Notes: a model not told the origin generated them from the letters alone. DNA of 64,000 nucleotides from JACDAN01 sp035707105 (GCA_035707105.1 DASSUI010000088.1:1-64000); one strand, 5' to 3'. Numbered from the stretch's first letter, positions 8,414 to 17,129 are shown. A program made the numbers and translations.

Positions 8414-9181
8414 ATGCCGGTTCCGGTTCGCGAGCTCGAGCTCGACCTCGAGGCGTTCGAGGGTCCCTTCGACCTGCTGCTCGCCCTCGTCCTCCGCGAC
8501 GAGCTCGATCTCGGGGAGGTCGACGTCGCCGGGATCGTCCTCGCCTTCCTCGAGCGGCTCGCGGAGCGCGAGGAGCTCGACCTCGATGCGTGTGGGGAGT
8601 TCCTCGTGCTCGTCGCGGCGCTCCTCGAGCTGAAGGCGCGGGCGCTGCTCACCGGAGAGGATGGCGACCTCGAAGACCTCGACCCGGCTCAGGCCGCCGA
8701 GGAGCTGGCGCGCCGCCTCGCCGACTACCGCCGGATCAAGGAGGCTGCCGCCTGGCTCGTCGACCGGCTTGACGAGGAGAGCGACCGCTACTTCCGCCTC
8801 GGCCCGGCGCCGCTTGCACCGAGGGTCGAGCGCCGGCTCGCCGCCCAGGACCCCGCTGAGCTGGCCACGGCCCTTCGGGCGCTGAGCGCAGAGCCGCCGG
8901 CCGTCTCCCTGGCGCACCTCGAGCTCCGCTTCCCGCCGGTCGAGCAGTTCCTCGGCCGCTTCCGCAGCCTGCTCGCCCGGCGCACCCGCTTCGACTTCGA
9001 CACGGAGGTGGACGGACTGACGCGCGTGGAGCAGGCCGTCGCATTCCTCGCCTTGCTCGAGCTCCGAAAGGCCGGCGAGATCGAGCTCTCCCAGGCGTCC
9101 CCCTTCGCGCCCATCCGAGTACGGAGGAACGCCGAAACGCAGACGGAAAGGACAACTACATGGACCGCCCGCTCCGCCTAG
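8414..9181 (+). CDS. scpA: Segregation and condensation protein A
   Basis: 255 aa kleisin of the SMC-ScpA-ScpB complex, which compacts and segregates the chromosome. The N-terminal 'FEGPFDLLLALV' and 'LEFLVLVAALLELKARALL'-like helices are diagnostic; the C-terminal winged helix (about 200-240) is present. A TAGCGT hexamer nine bases before ATG 8414 may be a -10. The last 22 bp overlap scpB, indicating coupled translation. Confidence 0.92.
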   Translation: MPVPVRELELDLEAFEGPFDLLLALVLRDELDLGEVDVAGIVLAFLERLAEREELDLDACGEFLVLVAALLELKARALLTGEDGDLEDLDPAQAAEELARRLADYRRIKEAAAWLVDRLDEESDRYFRLGPAPLAPRVERRLAAQDPAELATALRALSAEPPAVSLAHLELRFPPVEQFLGRFRSLLARRTRFDFDTEVDGLTRVEQAVAFLALLELRKAGEIELSQASPFAPIRVRRNAETQTERTTTWTARSA

Positions 9182-9753
9182 TCGCAGCCAACCCGCTCGA
9201 CCGCCTCGCGCGCACGCTCGAGGCCCTGTTGGTGGTCGCCTCGCAGCCCCTCCCGGTCGAGGAGCTCGCGGAGGCCGCGGCAGAGGACGCGGAGCGCGTG
9301 GAGATGGCGCTCGGGCTCCTCGCCGAGCGCTTCCAGGAAGGGCGCAGCGGCATCGTGCTCGAGCGGGTCGCGGGCGGCTGGGCCTTCCGCGCCTCCCGCG
9401 AGGCGGCCGACGCCTGCGGGCGCCTCTTCGAGCGGCCGGTCGAGCGCGGCCTGTCGCAAGCCGCGATGGAGACGCTGGCGGTCGTCGCCTACCTCGGTCC
9501 CTGCTCGCGGCCCGAGATCGCCCGCCTGCGCGGCGTCGCCGCCGACTCGGTCGTCGCCGGGCTCGTCGAGCGCGGCCTCATCGCCGAGGCCGGCCGCGAG
9601 GACGGCGGTGCGGTCCGCTACCGCACGACGCCGCTCTTCGAGCGCGTGTTCGGCCTCGAGAGCCTCTCGGTGCTCCCGCGCCTGGACGACCTCGGCGACG
9701 CCGAGGACATTCGGGAGCGGCTCGAGTCGCTGGCCGAGAAGCGCCCCGCGTAG
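9160..9753 (+). CDS. scpB: Segregation and condensation protein B
   Basis: 197 aa partner of ScpA. Two winged-helix domains: the first around 'RTLEALLVVASQPLPVEELA', the second around 'LSQAAMETLAVVAYLGPCSRPEI', which is the characteristic ScpB segment. ATG at 9160 lies inside the end of scpA, the usual arrangement of these genes in actinobacteria. Confidence 0.93.
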   Translation: MDRPLRLVAANPLDRLARTLEALLVVASQPLPVEELAEAAAEDAERVEMALGLLAERFQEGRSGIVLERVAGGWAFRASREAADACGRLFERPVERGLSQAAMETLAVVAYLGPCSRPEIARLRGVAADSVVAGLVERGLIAEAGREDGGAVRYRTTPLFERVFGLESLSVLPRLDDLGDAEDIRERLESLAEKRPA

Positions 9754-9760
9754 CTCCCCG

Positions 9761-9766
9761 TAGGAT
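9761..9766 (+). promoter_or_regulatory. -10 element of the ABC transporter operon
   Basis: TAGGAT with 6 nt to GTG 9773; implies a leaderless start after scpB. Confidence 0.45.
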
Positions 9767-9772
9767 CGGTCC

Positions 9773-10684
9773 GTGGCCGACGCCCCGGCGATTCATATGC
9801 ACGCCCTATCGAAGACGTACGCGAGCGGCGTGCGCGCGCTCGTCGACGTCGACCTGCACGTCGAGCGGGGCGAGGTCTTCGGCTACCTCGGCCCGAACGG
9901 CGCCGGGAAGAGCACCACGATCCGCCTCCTCCTGGACCTGATCCGGCCGACGGCGGGCCGGGCGGAGATCCTCGGACGCGACACGCGGGCGCAAACCGTC
10001 GAGGCGCGCCGCCGAGTGGGGTACGTCCCGGGAGACCTCCGCCTCCCGGACCGCTTGACCGGCGAGGAGCAGCTGAGCTCGCTCGCCCGGCTGCGAGGGG
10101 CGTTCGACCCAGGACTGCGCGCGGACCTTGTGGAGCGCTTCCAGTGCGTCCTCGACCGGCCCATCAGGGAGCTGTCGCGGGGCAACCGGCAGAAGCTCGG
10201 AATCGTCCAGGCGTTCATGCATCGGCCCGACGTGCTGATCCTCGACGAGCCGACCGGAGGGCTCGACCCGCTCAACCAGGAGGAGTTCCGCAAGCTCGCG
10301 CGCGAGACGGCCGCCGAGGGCCGGACGGTCTTCCTCTCCTCTCACTCTCTCGAGGAGGTTCAGCGGATCGCCGACCGCGTCGGGATCATCCGCTCGGGCC
10401 GTCTCATCGACGTCGACTCGGTCGCATCGCTCCGGGAACGCTCGCTTCGGCGCGTCGTGATCCGGTTCGCGACGCCGGTCGATCCATCGGCCTTCACGGG
10501 ACCGGACGGCGTGCGCGTCCAGAGCGTGGAGGACGCAACCGTTCACCTCGCCGCGCCCGAGGCGGCAATGGACGGCATCGTGAAGGCGGCGGCGCGCCAC
10601 CCCGTCGCCGACTTCGTCTCCGAGCCCGCCGACCTCGAGGAGATCTTCCTCGAGCTCTACCGGGAGGACGATGGGCGCGGCTGA
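9773..10684 (+). CDS. ABC transporter ATP-binding protein (ABC-2 exporter type)
   Basis: 303 aa. Walker A GPNGAGKST at about residues 41-49, signature LSRGNRQKLG at about 134, Walker B LILDEP at about 155-160 and the H-loop SSHSLEEV. It belongs to the CcmA/DrrA-like group that works with an ABC-2 permease to export drugs, lipids or other unknown substrates. The C-terminal extension (after 215) is typical of the group. It overlaps the permease gene by 14 bp. Substrate cannot be inferred. Confidence 0.9.
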   Translation: MADAPAIHMHALSKTYASGVRALVDVDLHVERGEVFGYLGPNGAGKSTTIRLLLDLIRPTAGRAEILGRDTRAQTVEARRRVGYVPGDLRLPDRLTGEEQLSSLARLRGAFDPGLRADLVERFQCVLDRPIRELSRGNRQKLGIVQAFMHRPDVLILDEPTGGLDPLNQEEFRKLARETAAEGRTVFLSSHSLEEVQRIADRVGIIRSGRLIDVDSVASLRERSLRRVVIRFATPVDPSAFTGPDGVRVQSVEDATVHLAAPEAAMDGIVKAAARHPVADFVSEPADLEEIFLELYREDDGRG

Positions 10685-11474
10685 GCTCGTCCGTCGTGGC
10701 CTCGTCGACCGGACGCGGACCCTCCTCGCGTGGAACGTCGGCATCGCCGCGTACGTCGCGTTGCTGGCGGCGACCTTCACGTCGATCGAGGGTTCCGAGA
10801 GCTTCGACGAGCTCGTCCAGGACTACCCGGCGGCGCTGAAGGACCTCTTCGGCCTGTCCGACGTCGTCCTGACGACGGGGGCGGGCTACATGGACACCGA
10901 GCTCTTCAACATCATGCTGCCGCTGCTCGTGCTCGTCCTCGCGATCGGCGCAGGCAGCCGGACGCTCGCCGGCGAGGAGGAGGCGGGGAGGCTCGAGCTG
11001 CTGCTGGCCTACCCGATCCGCAGGCGGAGCGCGGTGCTCGCGAAAGGCCTCGCGGTCGCCCTCGAGGTCGCGCTCGTCTCGCTCGCCGCCTTCGTCGCGC
11101 TCGCGGTCTTCGACCCGATCGTCGGCCTCGAGCTGGACTTCGAGCGCCTGGCCGGCGCAACCTTCGCGCTCGCCGTTCTCGGCGTGCTGCACGCCTGGCT
11201 GGCGATCGCGGTCGGCGCGGCACGGCCCGGCCGCGGGCTCGCGATCGCCGTCCCGGCCGGCCTCGCAGCGGCCGCGTACCTCGTCAACGGCCTGCAGGAC
11301 CTCGCATCGTGGCTGAAGCCGTTCCGGTTCCTCTCGAGCTTCTGGTGGGCCGGCCAGTCGCCGCTTTCGACGGGCGTCCAGTACGACGGCTGCCTGGTGC
11401 TCGCGGCCGCGGCTGTCGTCGCCCTCGCGGCCGGAGCGCTCCTGCTCGAGCGCCGCGACCTCCAGGTTCCCTAG
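10671..11474 (+). CDS. ABC-2 type transporter permease
   Basis: 267 aa with six hydrophobic segments; 'LVLAIGAGSRTLAGEEEAGRLELLLAYP' is the conserved cytoplasmic stretch of ABC-2 permeases that contacts the ATPase. Together with the preceding gene it forms a complete half-transporter pair. Its stop shares a CTAG tetranucleotide with the stop of the convergent methyltransferase gene. Confidence 0.85.
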   Translation: MGAAELVRRGLVDRTRTLLAWNVGIAAYVALLAATFTSIEGSESFDELVQDYPAALKDLFGLSDVVLTTGAGYMDTELFNIMLPLLVLVLAIGAGSRTLAGEEEAGRLELLLAYPIRRRSAVLAKGLAVALEVALVSLAAFVALAVFDPIVGLELDFERLAGATFALAVLGVLHAWLAIAVGAARPGRGLAIAVPAGLAAAAYLVNGLQDLASWLKPFRFLSSFWWAGQSPLSTGVQYDGCLVLAAAAVVALAAGALLLERRDLQVP

Positions 11475-12553
11475 GGCTCCAGCCGGTAGAAGCGCCAGAA
11501 GTCGTGCTCGATGGGCACGACCGTGATCTCGGTGAACCCGGCCTCCTCGGCGTAGCGGCGGAACGTCGACTCCCGCATGGCGGTGCCCGTCTCCGCCGAC
11601 GGCTGCTCCACGCGGCCGACCGGGAGGCAGTGGAGGATCGACCAGCCGTACATGACGCGCTCCACGTCGTCGCCCGGCGCAGTGAACTCGTCCGCGACCT
11701 TCTCGTCGGCGACGAGTGCGACGCCGCCCTCCGCCAAGAGCTCGCGGACGGTGCGGAGGGCCTCGACGGGCTTGGCCATGTCGTGGATCGCCTCGAAGAC
11801 GGTGACGAGGTCGTAGCGGTGCGCGAGCGCCGGGTCGGAAGCGTCGCGAACCTGGAAGTCGACTCGCTCACCGAGCCCCTGGGCGGCGGCGGCCGAGCGG
11901 GCGAGCATGATCGAGGCCGGGTCGAGGTCGAACCCGTCCACGTGGATTTCGGGAAAGGCCCTCGCCATCGCGATGCTCGACCAGCCGGTCCCGCACGCGA
12001 CGTCCGCGACCCGGGCGGCGCCGGAGCGCAGCCGCTCGTCGACGTCCGGCAGCGCCGGGAGCCAGCTGGACGCGAGGAGGTTGACGTACTGCGTCCGGTT
12101 CATGTCACCCTGGCCCTCGACGAAGTCGGCCGGATACTCGGAGTAGGGGACGCCGGCGCCGGAGCGGAAGGCCGCGAGGACCTTCGGCAGCGGGTGCGCC
12201 ATCCCGACCGTCATCCGGGCGAACGCCGCCATGTAGTTCAGGCTGTTGCGGTTCAGGAGCACCTCGTCGTGCCCCTCCGGGATCCCGTAGCGCCGCTCGC
12301 CGGGCTCGGCGTGTACGTCCTCGACCTCGAGAATCCCGCCGACCGCCTGGTGCTCCAGCCACTCGCGGACGTAGCGCTCGTCGCACGCGGACGCGTAGGC
12401 GACCTGCGCCGGCGTAGCCGCGCCGCCGGCGAGCGCCTCGTAGAGGCCGAGGCGGTCGCCGAGATAGACCGCGAGCAGGTCGTTGAACCCGAGGACCGCC
12501 TGGAAGAGTCGTTCGACGAGCGCGTCGCGCCGCTCGCTGGCCGCAGGCCGCAT
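11471..12553 (-). CDS. Class I SAM-dependent methyltransferase with N-terminal winged-helix domain
   Basis: 360 aa. Residues 1-100 form a winged-helix dimerisation-like domain ('VYLGDRLGLYEALAGG', 'TPAQVAYASACDERYVREWLEHQ'), followed by a Rossmann methyltransferase with motif I 'VADVACGTGWSSIAMARAFP' and an acidic ribose-binding site 'VDGFDLDPASI'. The architecture is shared with O-methyltransferases and with a widespread group of actinobacterial methyltransferases of unknown substrate. It directly follows the LLM oxidoreductase on the minus strand, with its own TAGAGT promoter hexamer. Confidence 0.85.
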   Translation of the reverse strand: MRPAASERRDALVERLFQAVLGFNDLLAVYLGDRLGLYEALAGGAATPAQVAYASACDERYVREWLEHQAVGGILEVEDVHAEPGERRYGIPEGHDEVLLNRNSLNYMAAFARMTVGMAHPLPKVLAAFRSGAGVPYSEYPADFVEGQGDMNRTQYVNLLASSWLPALPDVDERLRSGAARVADVACGTGWSSIAMARAFPEIHVDGFDLDPASIMLARSAAAAQGLGERVDFQVRDASDPALAHRYDLVTVFEAIHDMAKPVEALRTVRELLAEGGVALVADEKVADEFTAPGDDVERVMYGWSILHCLPVGRVEQPSAETGTAMRESTFRRYAEEAGFTEITVVPIEHDFWRFYRLEP

Positions 12554-12559
12554 GGGGTG

Positions 12560-12565
12560 ACTCTA
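12560..12565 (-). promoter_or_regulatory. -10 element of the winged-helix methyltransferase
   Basis: TAGAGT, 6 nt before ATG 12553. It overlaps the TAG stop codon of the upstream LLM gene. Confidence 0.45.
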
Positions 12566-13435
12566 GAGGGCGCCCGCGATTTGTCCTAGGCCGGCGACGA
12601 CGTTCAGGTCGTCGTGGACGACGTGCTGGAGCATGACCCGCTCGACGCCGGCCGCTTCGAACTCGCGGAGGCCGTCGACGAGGTCGACCGGGCCGCCGGC
12701 GAGCCCGCGCCGCCGCAGCTCCTCGAACCACTCCTCGGAAGAGCCGGCGGCGGGGTAGACCTCGACGAAGCGCTTGGCGTGGTCGCGGCCGAGCAGGAAC
12801 GGCGTCATGAGGGAGAAGCGGAGGGATGCGGGATCGCGGCCCTCGCGTTCACAGGCCTCGTCGAGCGCCTTCCGCCGGCGGCCCGCCTCCGCCGGATCGA
12901 CGCCGTGGGTGTTGTACTCGTCGGCCAGCCGCGCGGCGATCGACGTCGTCCCTCGCTTCGCGGCGCCGCCGATGATCAGCGGCGGGCGCGGCTGCTGGAC
13001 GGTCAGCGGGTCCTCGCGAAGGAGCCGGTCGACGAGCTCCGCGTGCTCGGTGAGCAACCGCACGCGCTCGGGCGACTCGGGGAATGGGATCGAGAAACGC
13101 TCGTGCTCGTCGTCCATCCAGCCGGCGCCAATCCCGACCTCGACGCGGCCGCCCGAGACGTGATCCACGGTCGCCGCCGCCTTCGCGACCACCGCGGGCT
13201 GCCGGAACGTCACCGGCGAGACGAGCGTGCCGAGCCGAAGCGTCGTCGTCCGCCCGGCGAGGGCCCCGAGCAGCGTCCATGCGTCGGTGGCGACGCGGCC
13301 GGGATCGGTCTGCGAGAGGTAGTGGTCCGAGCGGAAGAGGGCGGGGATGCCGTGCCGCTCGCACGCCTCGGCGAGCGCCCGCCACTGCGGCCAGGAGACG
13401 CCCTCCTGGCCCTCGACCATGAGCGCGAGCTGCAT
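12563..13435 (-). CDS. LLM-class (luciferase-like, probably F420-dependent) oxidoreductase
   Basis: 290 aa. 'LRLGTLVSPVTFRQPAVVAKAAATVDHVSGGRVEVGIGAGW' type sequence is diagnostic of the bacterial luciferase-like TIM-barrel family, and the VSGGRVEVGIGAGW stretch with the downstream 'RPPLIIGG' is typical of F420-dependent actinobacterial members. ATG at 13435 (MQLALMVEGQEG) is chosen over an in-frame start at 13486 because a 14-bp inverted repeat occupies the upstream region and homology begins at the second start. Substrate unknown. Confidence 0.85.
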   Translation of the reverse strand: MQLALMVEGQEGVSWPQWRALAEACERHGIPALFRSDHYLSQTDPGRVATDAWTLLGALAGRTTTLRLGTLVSPVTFRQPAVVAKAAATVDHVSGGRVEVGIGAGWMDDEHERFSIPFPESPERVRLLTEHAELVDRLLREDPLTVQQPRPPLIIGGAAKRGTTSIAARLADEYNTHGVDPAEAGRRRKALDEACEREGRDPASLRFSLMTPFLLGRDHAKRFVEVYPAAGSSEEWFEELRRRGLAGGPVDLVDGLREFEAAGVERVMLQHVVHDDLNVVAGLGQIAGAL

Positions 13436-13474
13436 CGGCGCAGTCTGCCGAGTCGGCCCGAGCCGCGGGTCGAG

Positions 13475-13515
13475 GTGGGGCCGCATGCCTTCCCCTGCAC
13501 CGCATGCGGCCCCAC
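13475..13515 (-). terminator. 14-bp inverted repeat between the two minus-strand genes
   Basis: Arms 13475-13488 and 13502-13515 (GTGGGGCCGCATGC and its complement) are perfect with a 13-nt loop. It could terminate the upstream small membrane protein gene or act in the 5' region of the LLM gene. A smaller hairpin (ACTCTCG/CGAGAGT, 13514-13534) abuts it. The rest of 13436-13623 contains a short AT-richer patch (13545-13580) that may carry the LLM promoter. Confidence 0.5.
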
Positions 13516-13623
13516 TCTCGTCGTCTCCGAGAGTCTTTACGACAGTGTGATCGGGGTCTTAAGAGTTGTGAAAAAGATGCAGCCGGGGCGGGTCCGTGCC
13601 GCCCCGTCAGGCTGCCCGCCCGA

Positions 13624-13965
13624 CTACCTGCGATCCCCGCCGGGGAGGTCGTCCTGGTCGGCCCAGTAAGGCTCGCGGCTCCCGGCCTTCGCCAGGCCGC
13701 GGCTGACCATGTAGCCGACGGCGACGATGGCGATGTAGAGCCACGCGCGGGCTGCCGGGAACGCATCCTCCGTGTCGCTCCCGTTGCCGTCGCCCTGCCC
13801 GATCATCGCCGAGGCGACCAGAATCCCGACGATGACCGCGACCATCGCCCAGAACTCGGTCGTCTTGAACGCGTGCTTGGTCTCAGTCGTCAGCCGCGCG
13901 ACGACCGTGCCGCGCTCGGCGCTGCGATCGAGCAGACCTCGCTGCCGCTGGGTGTTGACTGCCAC
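13624..13965 (-). CDS. Small two-helix membrane protein
   Basis: 113 aa from GTG 13965, which has AAAGGGG about eight bases upstream; a longer in-frame start at 14013 lacks one. Two transmembrane segments (about 39-57 and 72-88) separated by a polar, Asp/Gly-rich loop; the ends are charged. No family recognised, though the layout resembles small actinobacterial envelope proteins. Confidence 0.65.
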   Translation of the reverse strand: MAVNTQRQRGLLDRSAERGTVVARLTTETKHAFKTTEFWAMVAVIVGILVASAMIGQGDGNGSDTEDAFPAARAWLYIAIVAVGYMVSRGLAKAGSREPYWADQDDLPGGDRR

Positions 13966-14034
13966 TTGTGAACCCCTTTCTGTCCTCGGACGCCACCGGC
14001 GTCGGAAGCCCAACGTTTACGCCGCTTCGCCGGG

Positions 14035-14364
14035 CTAAACCTCGCCGCCGGGCTCGGCGAAAGACCACATGTGGCCCTCCGGATCGCGGATGTCGCAGCC
14101 CCGGTCGCCGTTCGGCTGCTCCACGAGCTCGGCGACGATCTCGGCGCCCGCCGCGCGGGCCTGCTCGCGGAGCGCCTCGACGTCGACGACGTACACGTGA
14201 ACCATCGCGGTGGCGTTGTCCGAGCTCCGCGGGTTCCTGTAGTCCCACGTCGCCTGCCCGAGCATCACGGACTCGCCGTCGAGGCGAAGCTCGTGGAGGC
14301 CGCGGGCGCCTCCGATCGCGCGACGGTGCTCCTGGAAGCCGAACGCGCGCGTGAGGAAGTCCAC
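14035..14364 (-). CDS. VOC-family protein (glyoxalase/bleomycin-resistance-like); N-terminus uncertain
   Basis: 109 aa from the first canonical start (GTG 14364). 'FLTRAFGFQEHRR', 'AMVHVYVVDVEALREQARAAGAEI' and 'RGCDIRDPEGHMWSFA' are typical of VOC proteins related to PhnB/YycE. The conserved first beta-strand appears to be encoded just upstream in the same frame (ITPSLFYADADAEA, from about 14409). There is no ATG, GTG or TTG between it and the in-frame stop at 14428-14430, so the true start may be ATC or ACG. Confidence 0.7.
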   Translation of the reverse strand: MDFLTRAFGFQEHRRAIGGARGLHELRLDGESVMLGQATWDYRNPRSSDNATAMVHVYVVDVEALREQARAAGAEIVAELVEQPNGDRGCDIRDPEGHMWSFAEPGGEV

Positions 14365-14435
14365 CGCCGCCTCCGCGTCCGCGTCCGCGTAGAAGAGAGA
14401 CGGCGTGATGCGCGTCGCGCTGCAACCCTATCCCC

Positions 14436-15122
14436 GTGCGCCTGAACGCCTACCTGGCCCGGGCCGGGGTCGCCTCGCGGCGGAAGGCCGACGAGCTGAT
14501 CAAGGCGGGACGCGTCCGGGTGGACGGCACGACCGGACAGCTGAACACCTTCGTGGAGACCGGTGCGCGGGTCGAAGTGGACGGACGCGAGGTCTCGCCG
14601 CAGCCGCTCGCGTACGTCCTTCTCCACAAGCCGGCCGGAGTGGTGACGACCGCCAGCGACCCGCAGGGCCGGCCGACAGTCGTCGGCCTCGTCGACCACG
14701 AGTCGCGCGTCGTCCCGGTCGGGCGGCTCGACGCCGAGACGACCGGCGTCACGCTCCTGACGAACGACGGCGAGCTGGCGCACCGCCTCGCGCACCCGAA
14801 GTACGAGGTCGAGAAGGTCTACGAGGCGGAGGTGGAGGGCCGTCCGACAGACGAGGCCCTTCGCCGCCTGGCCGAGGGCGTCCGGCTCGAGGACGGGCCG
14901 ACGGCGCCGGCCCGCGTGCGGCGCCTCGGGCCGTCGCTCGTCGAGCTCGCGATCCACGAGGGTCGGAACCGCCAGGTGCGGCGGATGCTCGAGGCGGTGG
15001 GCCATCCGGTGCGCCGCCTGCACCGGAGCCGTTACGCGGGGTTGACGACGGACGGGCTGGAGCCGGGGCGGTGGCGTGAACTCACCGCCGCCGAGGTCCG
15101 GGAGCTACGCTCGCGGCAGTGA
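14436..15122 (+). CDS. rluB: 23S rRNA/16S rRNA pseudouridine synthase, RluB/RsuA family
   Basis: 228 aa from GTG 14436. N-terminal S4 RNA-binding domain (RLNAYLARAGVASRRKADEL) and a catalytic domain with the family motif VGRLDAETTGVTLLTNDG, in which the aspartate after RL is the nucleophile, then 'KVYEAEVEG' and 'EGRNRQVRRML'. Converts a specific uridine in rRNA to pseudouridine. Lies as usual among the scpA/scpB...cmk/der neighbourhood of Gram-positive genomes. Whether it acts on 23S (RluB) or 16S (RsuA) is not certain. Confidence 0.88.
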   Translation: MRLNAYLARAGVASRRKADELIKAGRVRVDGTTGQLNTFVETGARVEVDGREVSPQPLAYVLLHKPAGVVTTASDPQGRPTVVGLVDHESRVVPVGRLDAETTGVTLLTNDGELAHRLAHPKYEVEKVYEAEVEGRPTDEALRRLAEGVRLEDGPTAPARVRRLGPSLVELAIHEGRNRQVRRMLEAVGHPVRRLHRSRYAGLTTDGLEPGRWRELTAAEVRELRSRQ

Positions 15123-16081
15123 TCGTCGACTGCGCCGTCTACGAGAAGGGGGTCCGAGCTCCGAACCGGGTTCCCCTCGACGAGACGTTCGAGCTGAGCC
15201 GCGCGCCGAACGCGTTCGCCTGGATCGGCCTCCACGAGCCGACAGAAGAGGAGTTCGACCGGGTGCGGCGAGAGTTCGACCTGCACGAGCTTGCCGTCGA
15301 GGACGCCCGCAAGGGGCATCAGCGCCCGAAGCTCGAGATCTACGGCGACTCACTCTTCCTCGTCCTGAAGACGGTCCGGTACGCCGACGACCAGATCGAG
15401 CTCGGTGAAATCCTCGTCTTCGTCGGCGACGGCTTCATCGTCACCGTCCGGCACGGGGAGACGCCGCTGCACGAAGTTCGGGACCGCATGGAGCGGCGGC
15501 AGGACTTGCTGCAGCACGGCCCGGCCGCGGCGCTCTATGCGATCGTCGACCGCGTCGTCGACGGCTACCTGCCGGTGATCGAGGAGCTCGACACCGACAT
15601 CACCGAGGTCGAGGCGGAGGTCTTCGACGAGGATCCCGACAACCCCGCGGAGCGGATCTACCGGCTGAGCCGGGCGGTCGTCCGGCTGCACCAGGCGGTC
15701 GTGCCGCTCGAGATTCCAGTGGACGATCTCGCCCGCGGGATTCACCCGAGGATCCCCGAGGAGATCCGCCCGTACTTCCGGGACGTGCACGACCACCTGC
15801 TGCGCGAGATGGGCAGGATCCACGAGTTCCGCGAGCTGCTCGCGAACGTCCTCACCGCGAACCACACGCAGGCGAGCTACCGGCAGAACGAGGACGTCCG
15901 CAAGATCTCGGCCTGGGCGGCGATCATCGCGGTGCCGACCCTGATCGGGAGCGTGTACGGGATGAACTTCGACCACATGCCGGAGCTCGGGTGGCGCGCC
16001 GGCTACCCGTTCGCTCTGGGACTCATGGCTGCGATCTGCCTCGGGCTGTACTTGCAGTTCAGGCGTTCCGGCTGGCTCTGA
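15119..16081 (+). CDS. corA: CorA-family magnesium/cobalt transporter
   Basis: 320 aa. A large cytoplasmic N-terminal funnel domain is followed by two C-terminal transmembrane helices with the CorA signature YGMNF ('LIGSVYGMNFDHMPEL'). GTG start overlaps the stop of the pseudouridine synthase by 4 bp; a TACGCT hexamer at 15106-15111 could give an additional internal promoter. Pentameric passive Mg2+ channel in the cytoplasmic membrane. The 3' end overlaps trpS by 23 bp in convergent orientation. Confidence 0.92.
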   Translation: MIVDCAVYEKGVRAPNRVPLDETFELSRAPNAFAWIGLHEPTEEEFDRVRREFDLHELAVEDARKGHQRPKLEIYGDSLFLVLKTVRYADDQIELGEILVFVGDGFIVTVRHGETPLHEVRDRMERRQDLLQHGPAAALYAIVDRVVDGYLPVIEELDTDITEVEAEVFDEDPDNPAERIYRLSRAVVRLHQAVVPLEIPVDDLARGIHPRIPEEIRPYFRDVHDHLLREMGRIHEFRELLANVLTANHTQASYRQNEDVRKISAWAAIIAVPTLIGSVYGMNFDHMPELGWRAGYPFALGLMAAICLGLYLQFRRSGWL

Positions 16082-17051
16082 CGAAGCCCATCCGGTCGTA
16101 CATCGCGTCGAGCGTCCCCTCCGACTCCTCGCGCGCTTTCTCCGCGCCGCGCGCGAGCAGTCGCCGCAGCTCGGCGTCGTCCGAGCGGAGCTCGTTATAG
16201 CGCTCCTGGATCGGGACGACGACTTCGACGACCGCGTCGGCCACGTCCGACTTGAACTGGCCGTAGCCGGACCCGTCGTACCGCGACTCGATCGCTTCGG
16301 GCGTCTCCCCGGTGGCCACGGCCATGATGTCGATCAGGTTCGTGATTCCGGCCTTGTCCGGAGCCCGGCGGACGTCGGTCCCCGAGTCGGTGACGGCGCT
16401 CTTGACCTTCTTCCGCAGCGTGTCGGCCGGGTCGAGGAGCTGGAGGGTGCCCTGCGGCGTCCCGAGCGTCGTCGACATCTTCCGGTCGGGATCCTGGAGG
16501 TCCATGATCCGCGCGCCGATGTCCGGATAGCGGCCCTCCGGAACCTTGAAGAGCTCGCCGTGGCGCGAGTTGAACCGCTCGGCGATGTTGCGCGCGAGCT
16601 CCAGGTGCTGGCGCTGGTCGTCGCCGATCGGGACCATGTCCGTCTGGTACAGCAGGATGTCGCCCGCCATCAGGACCGGGTAGGTGAAGAGGCCCGCAGA
16701 GACGAACTCCTGCTGCTCGGACTTCTCCTTGAACTGGGTCATCCGGCGAAGCTCGCCGAAGCTCGCGACCGAGCCCAGCAGCCAGGCGGCTTCCGCGTGC
16801 GCAGCGACGTGGCTCTGGACGAAGACGGTCGAGCGCTCCGGGTCGAGGCCGGTCGCGAAGAGCATCGCGGCGAGGTCGAGCGTCCGTTCGCGCAGGTCGG
16901 CCGGGTCGTACTCGACGGTGATCGAGTGCATGTCGACGATGCAGAAGAAGGCGTCGCCGAGCTCCTGCGTCGCCGCGTACTGGCGGAACCCGCCGCTGTA
17001 GTTGCCGAAGTGCTTCGAGCCGGTCGGCTGGATGCCGGAGAAGATTCGCAT
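16059..17051 (-). CDS. trpS: Tryptophanyl-tRNA synthetase
   Basis: 330 aa class Ic synthetase. HIGH-equivalent in PTGSKHFGNYSG (residues about 9-20), 'GDDQRQHLELARNIAERFN' and KMSKS-equivalent KMSTTLG. Charges tRNA-Trp with tryptophan. ATG 17051 begins MRIFSGIQPTG, a standard N-terminus. CACAAT six bases upstream may be its -10. The unusual 23-bp tail overlap with corA is seen at the 3' end. Confidence 0.95.
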   Translation of the reverse strand: MRIFSGIQPTGSKHFGNYSGGFRQYAATQELGDAFFCIVDMHSITVEYDPADLRERTLDLAAMLFATGLDPERSTVFVQSHVAAHAEAAWLLGSVASFGELRRMTQFKEKSEQQEFVSAGLFTYPVLMAGDILLYQTDMVPIGDDQRQHLELARNIAERFNSRHGELFKVPEGRYPDIGARIMDLQDPDRKMSTTLGTPQGTLQLLDPADTLRKKVKSAVTDSGTDVRRAPDKAGITNLIDIMAVATGETPEAIESRYDGSGYGQFKSDVADAVVEVVVPIQERYNELRSDDAELRRLLARGAEKAREESEGTLDAMYDRMGFVRASRNA

Positions 17052-17057
17052 CGGTCG

Positions 17058-17063
17058 ATTGTG
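17058..17063 (-). promoter_or_regulatory. -10 element of trpS
   Basis: CACAAT, 6 nt before ATG 17051; a weaker match to the TAnnnT pattern used elsewhere in the window. Confidence 0.35.
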
Positions 17064-17114
17064 CCAGCGAGGCGCGGCCGGCTCCTTGCCGCCGATGGCC
17101 GAGCGGCATGAACG

Positions 17115-17120
17115 TAGACT
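17115..17120 (+). promoter_or_regulatory. -10 element of aroF
   Basis: TAGACT, 9 nt before ATG 17130, in the 78-bp region divergent from trpS. Confidence 0.4.
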
Positions 17121-17129
17121 CCTGGCGGC

